Positions 1-7,987 of a stretch of 15,078 nucleotides of DNA are shown piece by piece (positions within the stretch are counted from its first letter, which is position 1; each line of letters starts with the position of its first letter). The notes beneath the pieces were generated by a model. That model was given only the letters and a program-made list of their open reading frames with translations, did no database searches and was not told where the DNA came from. The translations under genes and the position numbers were made by a program. This DNA comes from Methanosarcina sp. (GTDB lineage: Archaea; Halobacteriota; Methanosarcinia; Methanosarcinales; Methanosarcinaceae). The stretch covers positions 11,470-26,547 of the forward strand of contig DUGS01000200.1 in the NCBI GenBank assembly GCA_013331265.1. Reading direction: 5' to 3'.

Positions 1-2843
1 CAGGGGATATAAGCGTCAACTTCCCCAATAATAGGGATGGTAAAAGTAAAAATGCTTCCCCTCCCAACCTCGGATTCGACCCAAACTTCCCCGCCCTGCA
101 TCTCCACAAAGCGTTTCACAAGCGAAAGACCAAGGCCTGCTCCTCCCTGCTCTCTGGACTCGAATTTTTCAAGCTGCACGAAGGGTCGGAAAATATTTTG
201 CTGTTTTTCCTCAGGAATTCCCTGACCGTGGTCTTCAACACTTATAAGCACCCTGTCTCCTGAAACCATGGAGGATATGTTAATAGTACTCTTTTCAGGT
301 GAAAATTTTAAAGCATTGCCTACCAGGTTATACAATATCTGCTTAAATTTGGTCTTATCCGCTTTAAGATGGGGCGTATTTGGGCTGATCTGGTAAATTA
401 TTCTGATGTTTTTCGGAGCCGTGTGCGGCAGCATCATTATCTTTATTTCCTCAATGATTTCCTGCAGGGATAAGTCCTCAAGGTTAAGCTCTGTCATTCC
501 GGCTTCAACCTTTGAGAGGTCGAGGATATCATTAATTAACCTTAAGAGGTGCTTTCCACTCACCGAAATATTGCTCACGTGCCTTAGCTGCTTTTTATTT
601 AATGGGCCAAAGACCTGACTGAGCAACAGGTCTGAAAAACCTATTACGGCATTTAACGGGGTTCTGAGTTCGTGGCTCACTGTGGCTAAAAACTCACTCT
701 TGGCACGGCTTGCAGCTTCTGCATTCAGCTTTGCCTCCTTCAAAGCCGCCTCCGTTTTTTTTCTTTGAGTGATGTCCACAAACGATTCCATTATCCCGAT
801 TTTACGGCCATTTTTATCCCGGAGCAGGTTTGCCGAAAGGTGAACATTAAAAAGGGAGTCGTCTTTCTTCCTGGCAATAAGGTCTCCTTCCCACCTCTCT
901 TCGAAAAATGTTTTCCTGAATATTTCTATATTTTTTTCCTGTTTTTCCCAGAGGCATTTGCTGTTTTTTCCCAGCAACTCTTTCTGATCTTCATAATCCC
1001 ATAATTTCAGGAAAGAAGGGTTCAAATAAGTCAGGTTTTCGTTAAGATCAGAAAAAGCGATGGCGCTTATGGAGGATTCTATAGCAGTATTCTTGATTTG
1101 CAGGTTTTCTTCTGCCTGCTTAAGCTCTTCTATATCCAGCATCACCCCGATAACTCCCACTACCTCTCCCAATACATCTCTGTATGCTGCCTTGCTGAAG
1201 AAAAAATTTCGCTCTTCTCCATTTTTACATGCAACCTTACTTTCATAAAAATCCGCTCCGCCAGATCTTAGAAGCTTTAAGTCACTTTCCCTGTGAAGAG
1301 TAGCTACCTTTTTTGAGAAAGAGCCGGGAAGTTCGTAGATAGTATGCCCTATAATGCTTTCTTTCGGAAGGCCTACAACATTGCTGGAAAAGAGTTCATT
1401 GCAGCCCTGATACTTTTCGTCCCTTCCTTTGTAAAAAACTGGAGCAGGGATCGTATCAAGCAGGGTTTTCAGAAATTGTACCTTCTCCTCGAGGGCTTTT
1501 TCAGCCTGCTTGCGCTCGGTTATGTCAAGGATAATGCCCTGAAGGTGGATTTCTCCTTTTTCGTCTCTCTGAATAAAAGTCCTTTCATCCACCCAGCGAA
1601 TATCTCCGGATCTGGTTAATATCCGGTATTCTGAGGTAAATACATCACAGCCAGCTTCTACATTTCTGGCAATGTCAGTCCCCACTTTCTCAAGGTCTTC
1701 AGGATAGACTATATCCGAGTAGAAAACTTTTTTTGAAGTTGAGATCAAATCCTCCACTTCATACCCAAACCTTGTGACGTTTTCCGAGACAAACTCTATT
1801 GGCCAGCCGTCCTCGTACTTCCATAAAAAGACAATTACAGGGCTGTTGTTGATTATTTGTTCCATTTCTTCTTTTAACTTATTGGAATGCTCAAGCTGCC
1901 TCGCATAGTCTCTAAGGGCTTTTTCAGCCTGCTTGCACTTGGTCATGTCCAGGGCAACTGTAGGTATTGCCTTCTTTTTCCCGCAATCGATAAGTTCCAT
2001 TTTCAGCAGTTCGTCCCTGGAATAGCCTAGAATCTCGCATGTCCTCTTATTCATATCAAGAAAAAACCGTTCCTGAGATTCTTTCAGGGCAAATGCCGCT
2101 TTTTTATTCTCGTCTATATTTTCAATCTGTAATATGCAATATAGAGGCATATTCTCATGATTTCTTACCATGAAGGTTGAAACCCTTGTCCAGATAGGGG
2201 TTCCTTCTTTTCTTATGTAGCGTTTTTCTATCTGATATGACCTTATTGAATTATTCATAATTTCATTGAACTGACGCAGGTCGCTATCAAGGTCATCAGG
2301 GTGAGTAAGGGATTGAAAATTCATTTCCAGAAGTTCGGCTTCGGAATATCCAAGAATTTCACATAGTGCGGAATTTACCTTGGTACATTTGCCATCTATT
2401 CCTACAAGGGTTATGCCTGTCGGGAATTGCCGGAATACCGGGAAACTGCATATTTCTTCTATTTTCAGAGCTTCATCGCTGCTTTTGGAATGGTCCTGTT
2501 CTCTCACAAAAACACAGTACTTCAGCTGTTCTCCAACCTTCAACATTTTGCAGCTGAAAATAACCTTCTTAGTTGTGTTTCTATTTATTATGATATTCGC
2601 TTTGAAGCCTTCAATGCCCAGTTTTATCCAGTTAAACAGATTAACCGTAATCCCATTACTGTCCAGGACAGGGAACTCATTAATCTGTTTTCCTATCAGG
2701 TTTATCGGGTCCTATCCGATGGTTTTAAAAAAAAGATTGTTAAGATACTCAATTTTCCCTTCAGAATTGACAATGCAAGCCCCTTCAAGGAAACCATCAA
2801 GGAACGAAAAAATGAATTCCTGCGTGTCTCTAATGCCAATCAC
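1..2843 (-). CDS. Multi-PAS sensor histidine kinase, partial at left edge, with an in-frame TAG codon
   Basis: A cytoplasmic two-component sensor kinase. Reading the minus strand, one frame stays open from 2711 to the window edge, and the same frame continues upstream of a single TAG at 2712-2714. Numbering from a GTG at 2843: PAS 1 about 10-115 with the amber codon at 44; PAS 2 about 129-245; a shortened PAS remnant 249-310; PAS about 325-440; PAS about 455-570; PAS about 585-690. The phospho-acceptor H box is SHELRTPLN with His724. The ATPase domain follows with N box NLVGNALKF (839-847), G1 DHGQGIP (871-877) and G2 GGAGLGLSL (about 899-907). No transmembrane segment is visible, so signals are probably cytosolic. 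The C-terminus lies beyond base 1, so a receiver domain cannot be excluded. The start is uncertain: GTG 2843 lacks a close ribosome site, and two TAA codons lie just upstream in frame. If UAG is not read through, the first in-frame ATG is at 2546, also without a ribosome site. Confidence 0.88.
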
Positions 2844-2908
2844 ATCCGTATTATCAAAAATAGCTTATTATATTCCTCTAAACAACTTCATTAATGTAAT
2901 ATTATTTC

Positions 2909-2918
2909 ATTTATATAC
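2909..2918 (-). promoter_or_regulatory. TATA box for the histidine kinase
   Basis: On the minus strand the stretch reads GTATATAAAT, a good archaeal TATA box. A start of transcription about 25 bases downstream would fall near 2885-2892. An AGAGGA ribosome-site-like motif follows at 2874-2879, but no ATG, GTG or TTG of the kinase frame stands at normal distance from it. Confidence 0.5.
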
Positions 2919-3146
2919 ATCTACTGTTGTATTTCAGTTGAATAACCCGTAAATTGCTACAGGAGTGGCTCTTCAAACAGTATTAAAATTACTTGATATT
3001 TATATAACACTCTTTTGTTGAGAATTTCTACTGAGACATGGGAAACAACAGTTTAGACCGAAAGCATCAAAATTCATCGGTTAATGTCAAATTAAGAGGC
3101 TGGCCACTGAAATAACAGAGAACACGGATAACGGAAAAGCATGCAC

Positions 3147-3192
3147 AAAAAATGAAAGTATTTGAAAGCACTTTCATGCCAACGAAAAAAAA
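3147..3192 (-). terminator. Oligo-T terminator of the PsiE-like gene
   Basis: On the minus strand, about 20 bases after the TGA stop, there is a run of eight T (3185-3192). It is followed by a TGAAAG / CTTTCA inverted repeat and a second run of six T (3147-3152). Archaeal RNA polymerase ends transcription at such T-tracts. Confidence 0.6.
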
Positions 3193-3213
3193 TTGCTTAA
3201 TCGTCTTCAGAGA

Positions 3214-3714
3214 TCAATTGCTTTTAGAAGCAGGCTTACATTGGTCAAGAACAGCACTTATCCCTTGTTTTGAAGGTCTCTCTTCATTCTGCACAGCAGT
3301 ATAAGACCCCTGGGGTTTTGCCGGAGAATATGTTATAGCAAGTACTCTCATTATGCCCAGCACAAACAGCAGTACGGCAAGGCTCAAGATAAATTCATAA
3401 CCGAACTTCTGGGCATAAAGGCCCACAGCTATTTCACGCAGGACTATCAGGATTGTAGCATCTGTAATATCCGTAAGCTTGATCCTGTCATGTTCATGAT
3501 AATCAGAAAAAGCTTTGAAAAGGTCAATAACAATAAAAACTGTCAGTACACTTGTTACCATGTGATTGAATCCACTTTCAAGGGACTCAAAAACAATGAA
3601 GCGAATATCCAGTAAGGTTTTTGCCATTCCCACAATTAAAGCCAGTAGCAATACGTAAAGAATAATTGTGGTAATGGCATCCGTAACTTTTTTAAATAAT
3701 TTCAAACTATCCAT
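3214..3714 (-). CDS. PsiE-family four-helix membrane protein
   Basis: A 166-residue integral membrane protein resembling the phosphate-starvation-inducible PsiE family, whose biochemical role is not established. Hydrophobic segments lie at about 12-34, 47-66, 84-99 and 106-127. The conserved-looking loop between helices 2 and 3 contains DYHEHDRIKLTDITDATILI, which is typical of the family. The C-terminal 35 residues are polar and probably cytoplasmic. The ATG at 3714 is supported by a GGAG ribosome site (3723-3726), eight bases upstream. It stands alone, with its own TATA box and a T-tract terminator. Nothing nearby relates to phosphate, so the name reflects homology only. Confidence 0.75.
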   Translation of the reverse strand: MDSLKLFKKVTDAITTIILYVLLLALIVGMAKTLLDIRFIVFESLESGFNHMVTSVLTVFIVIDLFKAFSDYHEHDRIKLTDITDATILIVLREIAVGLYAQKFGYEFILSLAVLLFVLGIMRVLAITYSPAKPQGSYTAVQNEERPSKQGISAVLDQCKPASKSN

Positions 3715-3755
3715 TTTTTAATCTCCATATAATAATATTATGCACATACTTTTTT

Positions 3756-3763
3756 ATTATATA
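3756..3763 (-). promoter_or_regulatory. TATA box for the PsiE-like gene
   Basis: TATATAAT on the minus strand, 42-49 bases before the ATG. Transcription would begin near 3733, giving a leader of about 20 bases that includes the GGAG ribosome site. Confidence 0.55.
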
Positions 3764-3912
3764 GAGTTATTGATACTGTTGTTCATAGTTAATATAAAAA
3801 TATATACCTTGATTTCTCCGCATTTTTCTTATGTTTCGTTGGTTTAATTCCAAAATAGTATTGTGCTGCCGGGTTCATCGATTCCGTTTTCATTAATAAA
3901 CTAAGGATAAAT

Positions 3913-3961
3913 ACAGATGAACACAGAAAACATCAATTATTGTTTGTCTGTGTCCATCTGT
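3913..3961. repeat. Long inverted repeat / hairpin of the 'acagatgaacacaga' type
   Basis: Left arm 3913-3932 and right arm 3941-3961 pair over about 20 bases with one mismatch and one bulge, around an 8-base AT loop (3933-3940). The core is acagatgaacacaga against acagatggacacaga. It lies 75-125 bases past the permease stop, so it could act as a 3' end structure or be a dispersed intergenic repeat. Confidence 0.7.
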
Positions 3962-4035
3962 GGTTTTTATGGAAAGCTTATTGCCCGCAATTTGGAATCG
4001 GTGCACCAGGTTATTTCATAAATGTCTTAAGTCCT

Positions 4036-5412
4036 TCACTCATATCTCAGAGCATCTACCGGTTTCAATTCCGAAGCATTTTTTGCCGGCACAAGACCTG
4101 CAATAAGCCCCACGATTATCGAGACAAGAGTTGCAATAATGGTCCCTTTTATACTGAGGGCAAATTCAAAGGGAGTCTGCATTTTTATTGAGATCAGAAG
4201 CAGTATAGCCTGTACTGCAGCTGTACCGAGTAGAATTCCTATTATTCCACCTACAAGGCTGATCATTGCGGCGTTACAGAGAAAGATAAGCATGATATCT
4301 TTGTTCTGTGCTCCAATGGCTTTCATTATCCCAATTTCTTTAGTTTTTTCGAGGACGGACGTAAACATTGTATTCGCAATCCCTGTTGAGCCTACAAGCA
4401 GAGAAATGCCTGCAATAAACGCCAGAAAAGCAGTGAGTCCGCTAATCACCTTTCCAACGTTTTCCATTTCCTCTTTTCCTGAGTACACATAAAAGTCCTG
4501 GGTCTTTTCATCAACTCTTCTTGAAAGCCTCAGCCTGTCCTCTATTTCTTTTAGTGTTGCTTCGTAGTCGGCGTTTTTGTAGAGTTTAACCTCTATAGAG
4601 TCATAGACATCTCTCTCTTTTTCACCAGAATAACCTTCTTCTTCATTGGTTGGAAGAGAATAAACTTCCTCATAAGGCATGTAAATGCTGCTATCAAAAC
4701 CAAAGCCACCCAATAGCCCTCCTTCATCTGCCAGAATCCCGATTACCCTGTAGGACTTGCCGTTGAGGAGGATCATCTGATTGACCCTGATTTTCCGTCC
4801 CAGCTCTTCGTTGTTAGCAAGTTCTCCGGATATGACCACTGAAGTCCGGTCTCCAGGCTGAAGCATCCTGCCCTCTCCAACCTTTTTCTTGGTGATATCA
4901 GGCCAGACACGCGGGTCCACTCCCCTTACATTGACATATGTCTTCTTGCCTCCGAATTCCAATGTTGCGCCATGATTAACGTTAACGTTAACATACTGAA
5001 CTCCAGAAATGCGGCTAATTGTGAAAACATCCTTCTTTGTAAGTTCCGGTTCTTTCTCTTCTTCATAAATTACAGGATCTCCTGAATTGTCTCCACTTTC
5101 ATTTTCACCTCCACCTCCACTATCACTTTCACCTCCACTATCACTTTCCGCTTCTACCTGGGAGTAATCTGCCTCCTCAAAATTAAATGGGTAAGAGGCA
5201 ACGATGGTGATTGTATCACCACCAAGCTCTTCAAGAGTTTTGGTTACCTGTTCCTGAAAATATTCCCCGGTTGTGACAATGGCCATTACCGAGGCAATGC
5301 CTATGATCACCCCTATGATGGTCAGCCAGCTACGCAATTTGTTGGCTTTGACCATGTTAAAGGCGATTCTGAGTATTTTTGCAGGTTTCATTACACCACA
5401 GTCTTCGGACAT
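4036..5412 (-). CDS. ABC transporter permease, MacB/FtsX type
   Basis: The membrane subunit of an ABC exporter of the MacB/LolC/FtsX superfamily, 458 residues. Helix 1 is at about 27-48 (LRSWLTIIGVIIGIASVMAI), followed by a large extracytoplasmic MacB_PCD-like domain of about 280 residues. Three C-terminal helices lie at about 328-352, 374-405 and 420-441, and the protein ends PVDALRYE, a typical family ending. Residues about 80-118 form an acidic Ser/Gly/Glu insert (ESDSGG repeats), probably disordered and outside the membrane. It is the last gene of the ATPase, COG1361 protein and permease unit, 75 bases after its neighbour. The ATG at 5412 has GGGAG rather far upstream (about 17 bases). 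A second ATG at 5391 (MKPAKILRI) matches the usual family N-terminus and is a real alternative. The substrate is unknown. Confidence 0.9.
   Translation of the reverse strand: MSEDCGVMKPAKILRIAFNMVKANKLRSWLTIIGVIIGIASVMAIVTTGEYFQEQVTKTLEELGGDTITIVASYPFNFEEADYSQVEAESDSGGESDSGGGGENESGDNSGDPVIYEEEKEPELTKKDVFTISRISGVQYVNVNVNHGATLEFGGKKTYVNVRGVDPRVWPDITKKKVGEGRMLQPGDRTSVVISGELANNEELGRKIRVNQMILLNGKSYRVIGILADEGGLLGGFGFDSSIYMPYEEVYSLPTNEEEGYSGEKERDVYDSIEVKLYKNADYEATLKEIEDRLRLSRRVDEKTQDFYVYSGKEEMENVGKVISGLTAFLAFIAGISLLVGSTGIANTMFTSVLEKTKEIGIMKAIGAQNKDIMLIFLCNAAMISLVGGIIGILLGTAAVQAILLLISIKMQTPFEFALSIKGTIIATLVSIIVGLIAGLVPAKNASELKPVDALRYE
5113..5148. repeat. 18-bp tandem repeat inside the permease gene
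   Basis: Two exact head-to-tail copies of acctccactatcactttc (5113-5130 and 5131-5148) encode the ESDSGG repeats of the acidic insert. A partial third copy precedes them. Copy number could vary between strains without breaking the frame. Confidence 0.85.
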
Positions 5413-5487
5413 TAATTTTTGATTTGTCTCTCCCAGAACTGATCATTAAATGGCTCATTTTATCCGGGTGTTTACTTTTCACAGGAT

Positions 5488-6915
5488 TTACTCATTCATT
5501 TTTCTCTTTTTGGAAATTTTCCTGTAAACCGCAACTCCTGCAATTCCCAAAACAACCAGGAGCACTAATTTATATGAGAATGAAGCAGTTGAGCTTTTTT
5601 CAGATCCTGAATTCTCATTTGTAGAAGACTCAGTGGCGTAAACTGTTAGCTCCTGTTTTTCGACCTGTCTCTGCCCGTCGCTTGAGGTGTAGCTGATCTC
5701 AAATTTGAGAGGCAGCTCTTTGTCATATGTAGATGGCTTGAGACTGAAATCCGCAATTGTATTGTCTCCTTTTTGTAGGTTACCGAGGACTACCGAATTG
5801 CCACCGTCCGTCACGGTCCAGTTTTCCTGTTGGGGAATGGTAACTTTTACGGAATTTGCAGCATTGTTTCCTATATTTGAGACCGAAAAGGTGTAATCTC
5901 CTTCAAAGTTTTTTTCCATGAAGGCAATATCAAAATCAGTGGTGCCTCCGATGTATATCCCAGCTTTGCTTTTTATCTGCTTCCTTTTTTCATTGTCAAG
6001 TGTACCGGCTTCCGTAATGGTCTTAAGTGCTTCAATATCGTCATACGTAAGAGTCATATCAAGTTTGTAGAGGCCCGGAACCGTATTTACGTTTGTAAGA
6101 ACGTTAAAGGTTACATTAGCAGTTTCTCCCACATCGATAAGGTTGATATGCTTTACATTGCTCGAACCAACAGGAAGGATAACGTCTTTTGTGCAGTCCC
6201 AGGAAAATATCGCATTTCTCAGGGGAGAATTACCCGCATTTTTTATCCCGAAAGTAAGTTCTGTCTTTTCTCCAGGGACCAGCCTCTCCAGGCTGATAAA
6301 CTCAATCTCGGCATTTGATTCACTTTTAATTTCAATCATGAGGTCGCTTGTAATGGAAACTTTGTCTTTTCCGTCTTTTGAATAAAAGAGCACCTTTAAG
6401 GGGTATTTTCCTTCATTGACATCGTTTTCCACTCCCACCTTGAACTTTACTATCTTCTCGCGGTTATCTGTAGTTCTTTTTCCAAGGGTGCCAATATTCT
6501 GTGACAGCTCTTCTCCAGGCAGGGGCTTAAAGGGGTAGCTGGGTTCAATTTTAACAACGCATTTATCTTTTGCTTCAGACCCAGAATTCTGGATAGAAAT
6601 CCTGACTTCCAGAACATCTCCGGGTTTTACAGGGTCAGGGTCCTGGTTAAGCATGTCAACGGTTACCCCTCTCTGCTTAATTGTAGAAACATTAGATTCT
6701 GTACCTGATAGGGTATCTGTTGATGGATCATTCTCTTCAGTACTCAGAGCAAAGGCAGAAGAACTGAAAGTAGCTGTACTTATCAACAGTACAAGAAATA
6801 ATCCAAAAAGCTGTCTGCAAATCAGGTTTTTATTAATAGGTCTTCTGCGGGTCGGGGTTTTACCCATAATATTTTTACTGTCAGTCGGTTTATGTCTTAT
6901 TTTTTCAAGAAACAT
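5488..6915 (-). CDS. Secreted, membrane-anchored COG1361-type protein (CARDB/NEW3-like domains)
   Basis: A 475-residue surface protein of the COG1361 'S-layer domain' group. After a 33-residue basic N-terminal stretch comes a signal-type hydrophobic segment (about 35-54), with likely cleavage after SAFA. The exposed part has three immunoglobulin-like beta-rich domains at about 70-180, 185-300 and 318-430, each with the NxG...V.V pattern of CARDB or NEW3 modules (QNSGSEAKDK, KNAGNSPLRN, SNIGNNAANS). A low-complexity SSTNENSGSEKSS linker then leads to one C-terminal transmembrane helix (about 449-466) and a basic tail KISKKRKMNE. The ATG at 6915 follows a GAGG ribosome site by eight bases and lies 23 bases after the ATPase stop, so the two are one operon. 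It probably forms the extracytoplasmic partner of the ABC permease, in the position a MacA-type adaptor takes in bacteria. That role is inferred from gene order. Confidence 0.82.
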   Translation of the reverse strand: MFLEKIRHKPTDSKNIMGKTPTRRRPINKNLICRQLFGLFLVLLISTATFSSSAFALSTEENDPSTDTLSGTESNVSTIKQRGVTVDMLNQDPDPVKPGDVLEVRISIQNSGSEAKDKCVVKIEPSYPFKPLPGEELSQNIGTLGKRTTDNREKIVKFKVGVENDVNEGKYPLKVLFYSKDGKDKVSITSDLMIEIKSESNAEIEFISLERLVPGEKTELTFGIKNAGNSPLRNAIFSWDCTKDVILPVGSSNVKHINLIDVGETANVTFNVLTNVNTVPGLYKLDMTLTYDDIEALKTITEAGTLDNEKRKQIKSKAGIYIGGTTDFDIAFMEKNFEGDYTFSVSNIGNNAANSVKVTIPQQENWTVTDGGNSVVLGNLQKGDNTIADFSLKPSTYDKELPLKFEISYTSSDGQRQVEKQELTVYATESSTNENSGSEKSSTASFSYKLVLLVVLGIAGVAVYRKISKKRKMNE

Positions 6916-6938
6916 TTTTAATTCCTCTGTAATTCACT

Positions 6939-7652
6939 TCAGTACTCCGGGCAGAGCTGGTTCTGGTTTGGTTCATCACGAACAACTTTTCCGTCTTTTA
7001 GTTCGATGTGTCTCTGGGCGTATTGTGCAAGGTGCATGTCATGGGTAACCATAATCACTGTTTTTCCTTTTTCCTTCCACAGTCTGTAAAGCATAGTCAT
7101 TACTTCTTTTCCGGTAACACTGTCCAGGGCACCAGTTGGTTCATCGGCAAGGATAATATCAGGATTGCTGGCAAGAGCCCTTGCAATCGAGACTCTTTGC
7201 TGCTGGCCTCCCGAGAGCTGGGTGGGTTTGTTCTTCATTTTATCAGAAAGCCCTACAAGAGTCAGCAGTTCTTTTGCCCTTTTTTCCGCGATGTCATCGT
7301 CAATCTCCTGGATCTCCAGGGGCAAAAGCACATTTTCAAGGGCTGTCATTCCCGGGATCAGGTTATATTGCTGAAAGATAAATCCGATAGTTTTTCCTCT
7401 CAACGCGGCCAGATCGGATTCATCTAATCTGGCAATGTTTTCGGATTTAAGGAAGATTTCTCCTTTTGAAGGGACGTCAAGACAGCCTACAAGGTTCATC
7501 ATAGTGGACTTTCCACTGCCTGACGGGCCAATTATTGCGGTAAACTCACCATTTCCGAACTCTGCATTCACTTCTTTCAGGGCATTGACCTGGATTTCTC
7601 CCATCTGGTAAGTTTTCCAGACGTCCCTGAAGGCGATCAGCGAATTATCCAT
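6939..7652 (-). CDS. ABC transporter ATP-binding protein, MacB/LolD type
   Basis: The 237-residue nucleotide-binding subunit that would power the permease encoded two genes downstream. Visible motifs: Walker A GPSGSGKST (42-50), Q-loop FQQYNL with Gln94, signature LSGGQQQR (146-153), Walker B IILADE (166-171), D-loop GALD (174-177) and switch His204 in VTHD. The FQQYNLIPGMTALENV and DEPTGALDS sequences are characteristic of the MacB/LolD branch. Length is normal for a stand-alone ATPase of this group. The ATG at 7652 has an excellent GGTGAG ribosome site (7656-7661). It is the first gene of a three-gene minus-strand unit and all its catalytic motifs are intact. Confidence 0.95.
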   Translation of the reverse strand: MDNSLIAFRDVWKTYQMGEIQVNALKEVNAEFGNGEFTAIIGPSGSGKSTMMNLVGCLDVPSKGEIFLKSENIARLDESDLAALRGKTIGFIFQQYNLIPGMTALENVLLPLEIQEIDDDIAEKRAKELLTLVGLSDKMKNKPTQLSGGQQQRVSIARALASNPDIILADEPTGALDSVTGKEVMTMLYRLWKEKGKTVIMVTHDMHLAQYAQRHIELKDGKVVRDEPNQNQLCPEY

Positions 7653-7671
7653 GTACTCACCTTAAGTATGA

Positions 7672-7679
7672 CTTATATA
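7672..7679 (-). promoter_or_regulatory. Candidate TATA box for the ABC operon
   Basis: The minus strand reads TTTTTATATAAGT here. It is only about 20-27 bases from the ATG, which would make the message nearly leaderless, yet a good ribosome site is present. A second TATA-like stretch (TTTATAAATA, around 7808-7817) would give a leader of about 130 bases. I cannot choose between them. Confidence 0.35.
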
Positions 7680-7855
7680 AAAACATGCTGTAGTTGAAAA
7701 ATGTATTTTACCTCCATTTTTTCTTCTCTTAAGTGTAAGGTCTGATATTTTTCTGACAATGGGTATGTAACTAAAAAAGTAATTACAAAAGGGGCGCAGC
7801 AATTGTATTTATAAACATGAGTAAAGGCTTGTGGCAAAGCTTGCAAAAATGTAGT

Positions 7856-7873
7856 TAAACTATACTTTTCAAC
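7856..7873 (+). repeat. 18-bp element, copy 1 (inverted partner at 9047-9064)
   Basis: The sequence taaactatacttttcaac here is the exact reverse complement of 9047-9064. Both copies sit in promoter regions of membrane-protein genes, about 115 and 50 bases before the start codons. It could be an operator or a dispersed repeat. Confidence 0.7.
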
Positions 7874-7987
7874 TAGTTCCTGTTTTTATATATGTATTAA
7901 TTATATAGGATATGTTAAGTGAGTCTTTTCAACAGATAAAAGTTTCAAATTTCAATTTTATAATTCTTTATATAACAGGTGAAAAAT

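Larger units (their letters stand above)
2844..3213. other. Intergenic spacer between PsiE-like gene and histidine kinase
   Basis: This spacer separates two minus-strand genes. It holds the kinase TATA box, an unused seven-codon ATG frame (2891, stopped by tandem TAA), the T-tracts that end the PsiE-like transcript, and a short stretch near 3112-3136 resembling a decayed 'acagagaacac' intergenic repeat. I see no further gene. Confidence 0.5.
3715..4035. other. Intergenic spacer with promoter and long hairpin
   Basis: This gap lies downstream of the permease gene and upstream of the PsiE-like gene. It holds the PsiE-like promoter, a second AT-rich TATA-like stretch near 3797-3808, and the long inverted repeat at 3913-3961. 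No coding region is convincing: the plus-strand reading frame across 3940-4191 crosses the hairpin and then runs antisense to the permease. Confidence 0.5.
7653..7987. other. Divergent promoter region between ABC operon and RDD gene
   Basis: An AT-rich spacer of about 335 bases carrying promoters in both directions. It contains a TATA-like TTTATATA at 7885-7892 for the RDD gene (leader about 70 bases), the ABC promoter candidates, an AACTAGTT palindrome (7871-7878), and an 18-bp element (7856-7873) that recurs inverted at 9047-9064. I see no gene in it. Confidence 0.5.

Noticed and set aside
1..2843. Frameshift in the kinase gene
   Set aside because: I translated every line in one frame from 2711 to 3 and the motifs stay in register. 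The only disruption is the TAG.
2380..2952. Plus-strand open frames across the kinase region (2380-2952, 2427-2894 and others)
   Set aside because: They are antisense to a minus-strand frame with clear PAS and kinase motifs and have no ribosome sites or recognisable domains.
3940..4191. 83-codon plus-strand frame
   Set aside because: It begins in the right arm of the hairpin, has no ribosome site and continues antisense to the permease gene.
7817..7858. Thirteen-codon frame MSKGLWQSLQKCS
   Set aside because: No ribosome site, lies across promoter sequence, and there is no sign of selection that I can see.
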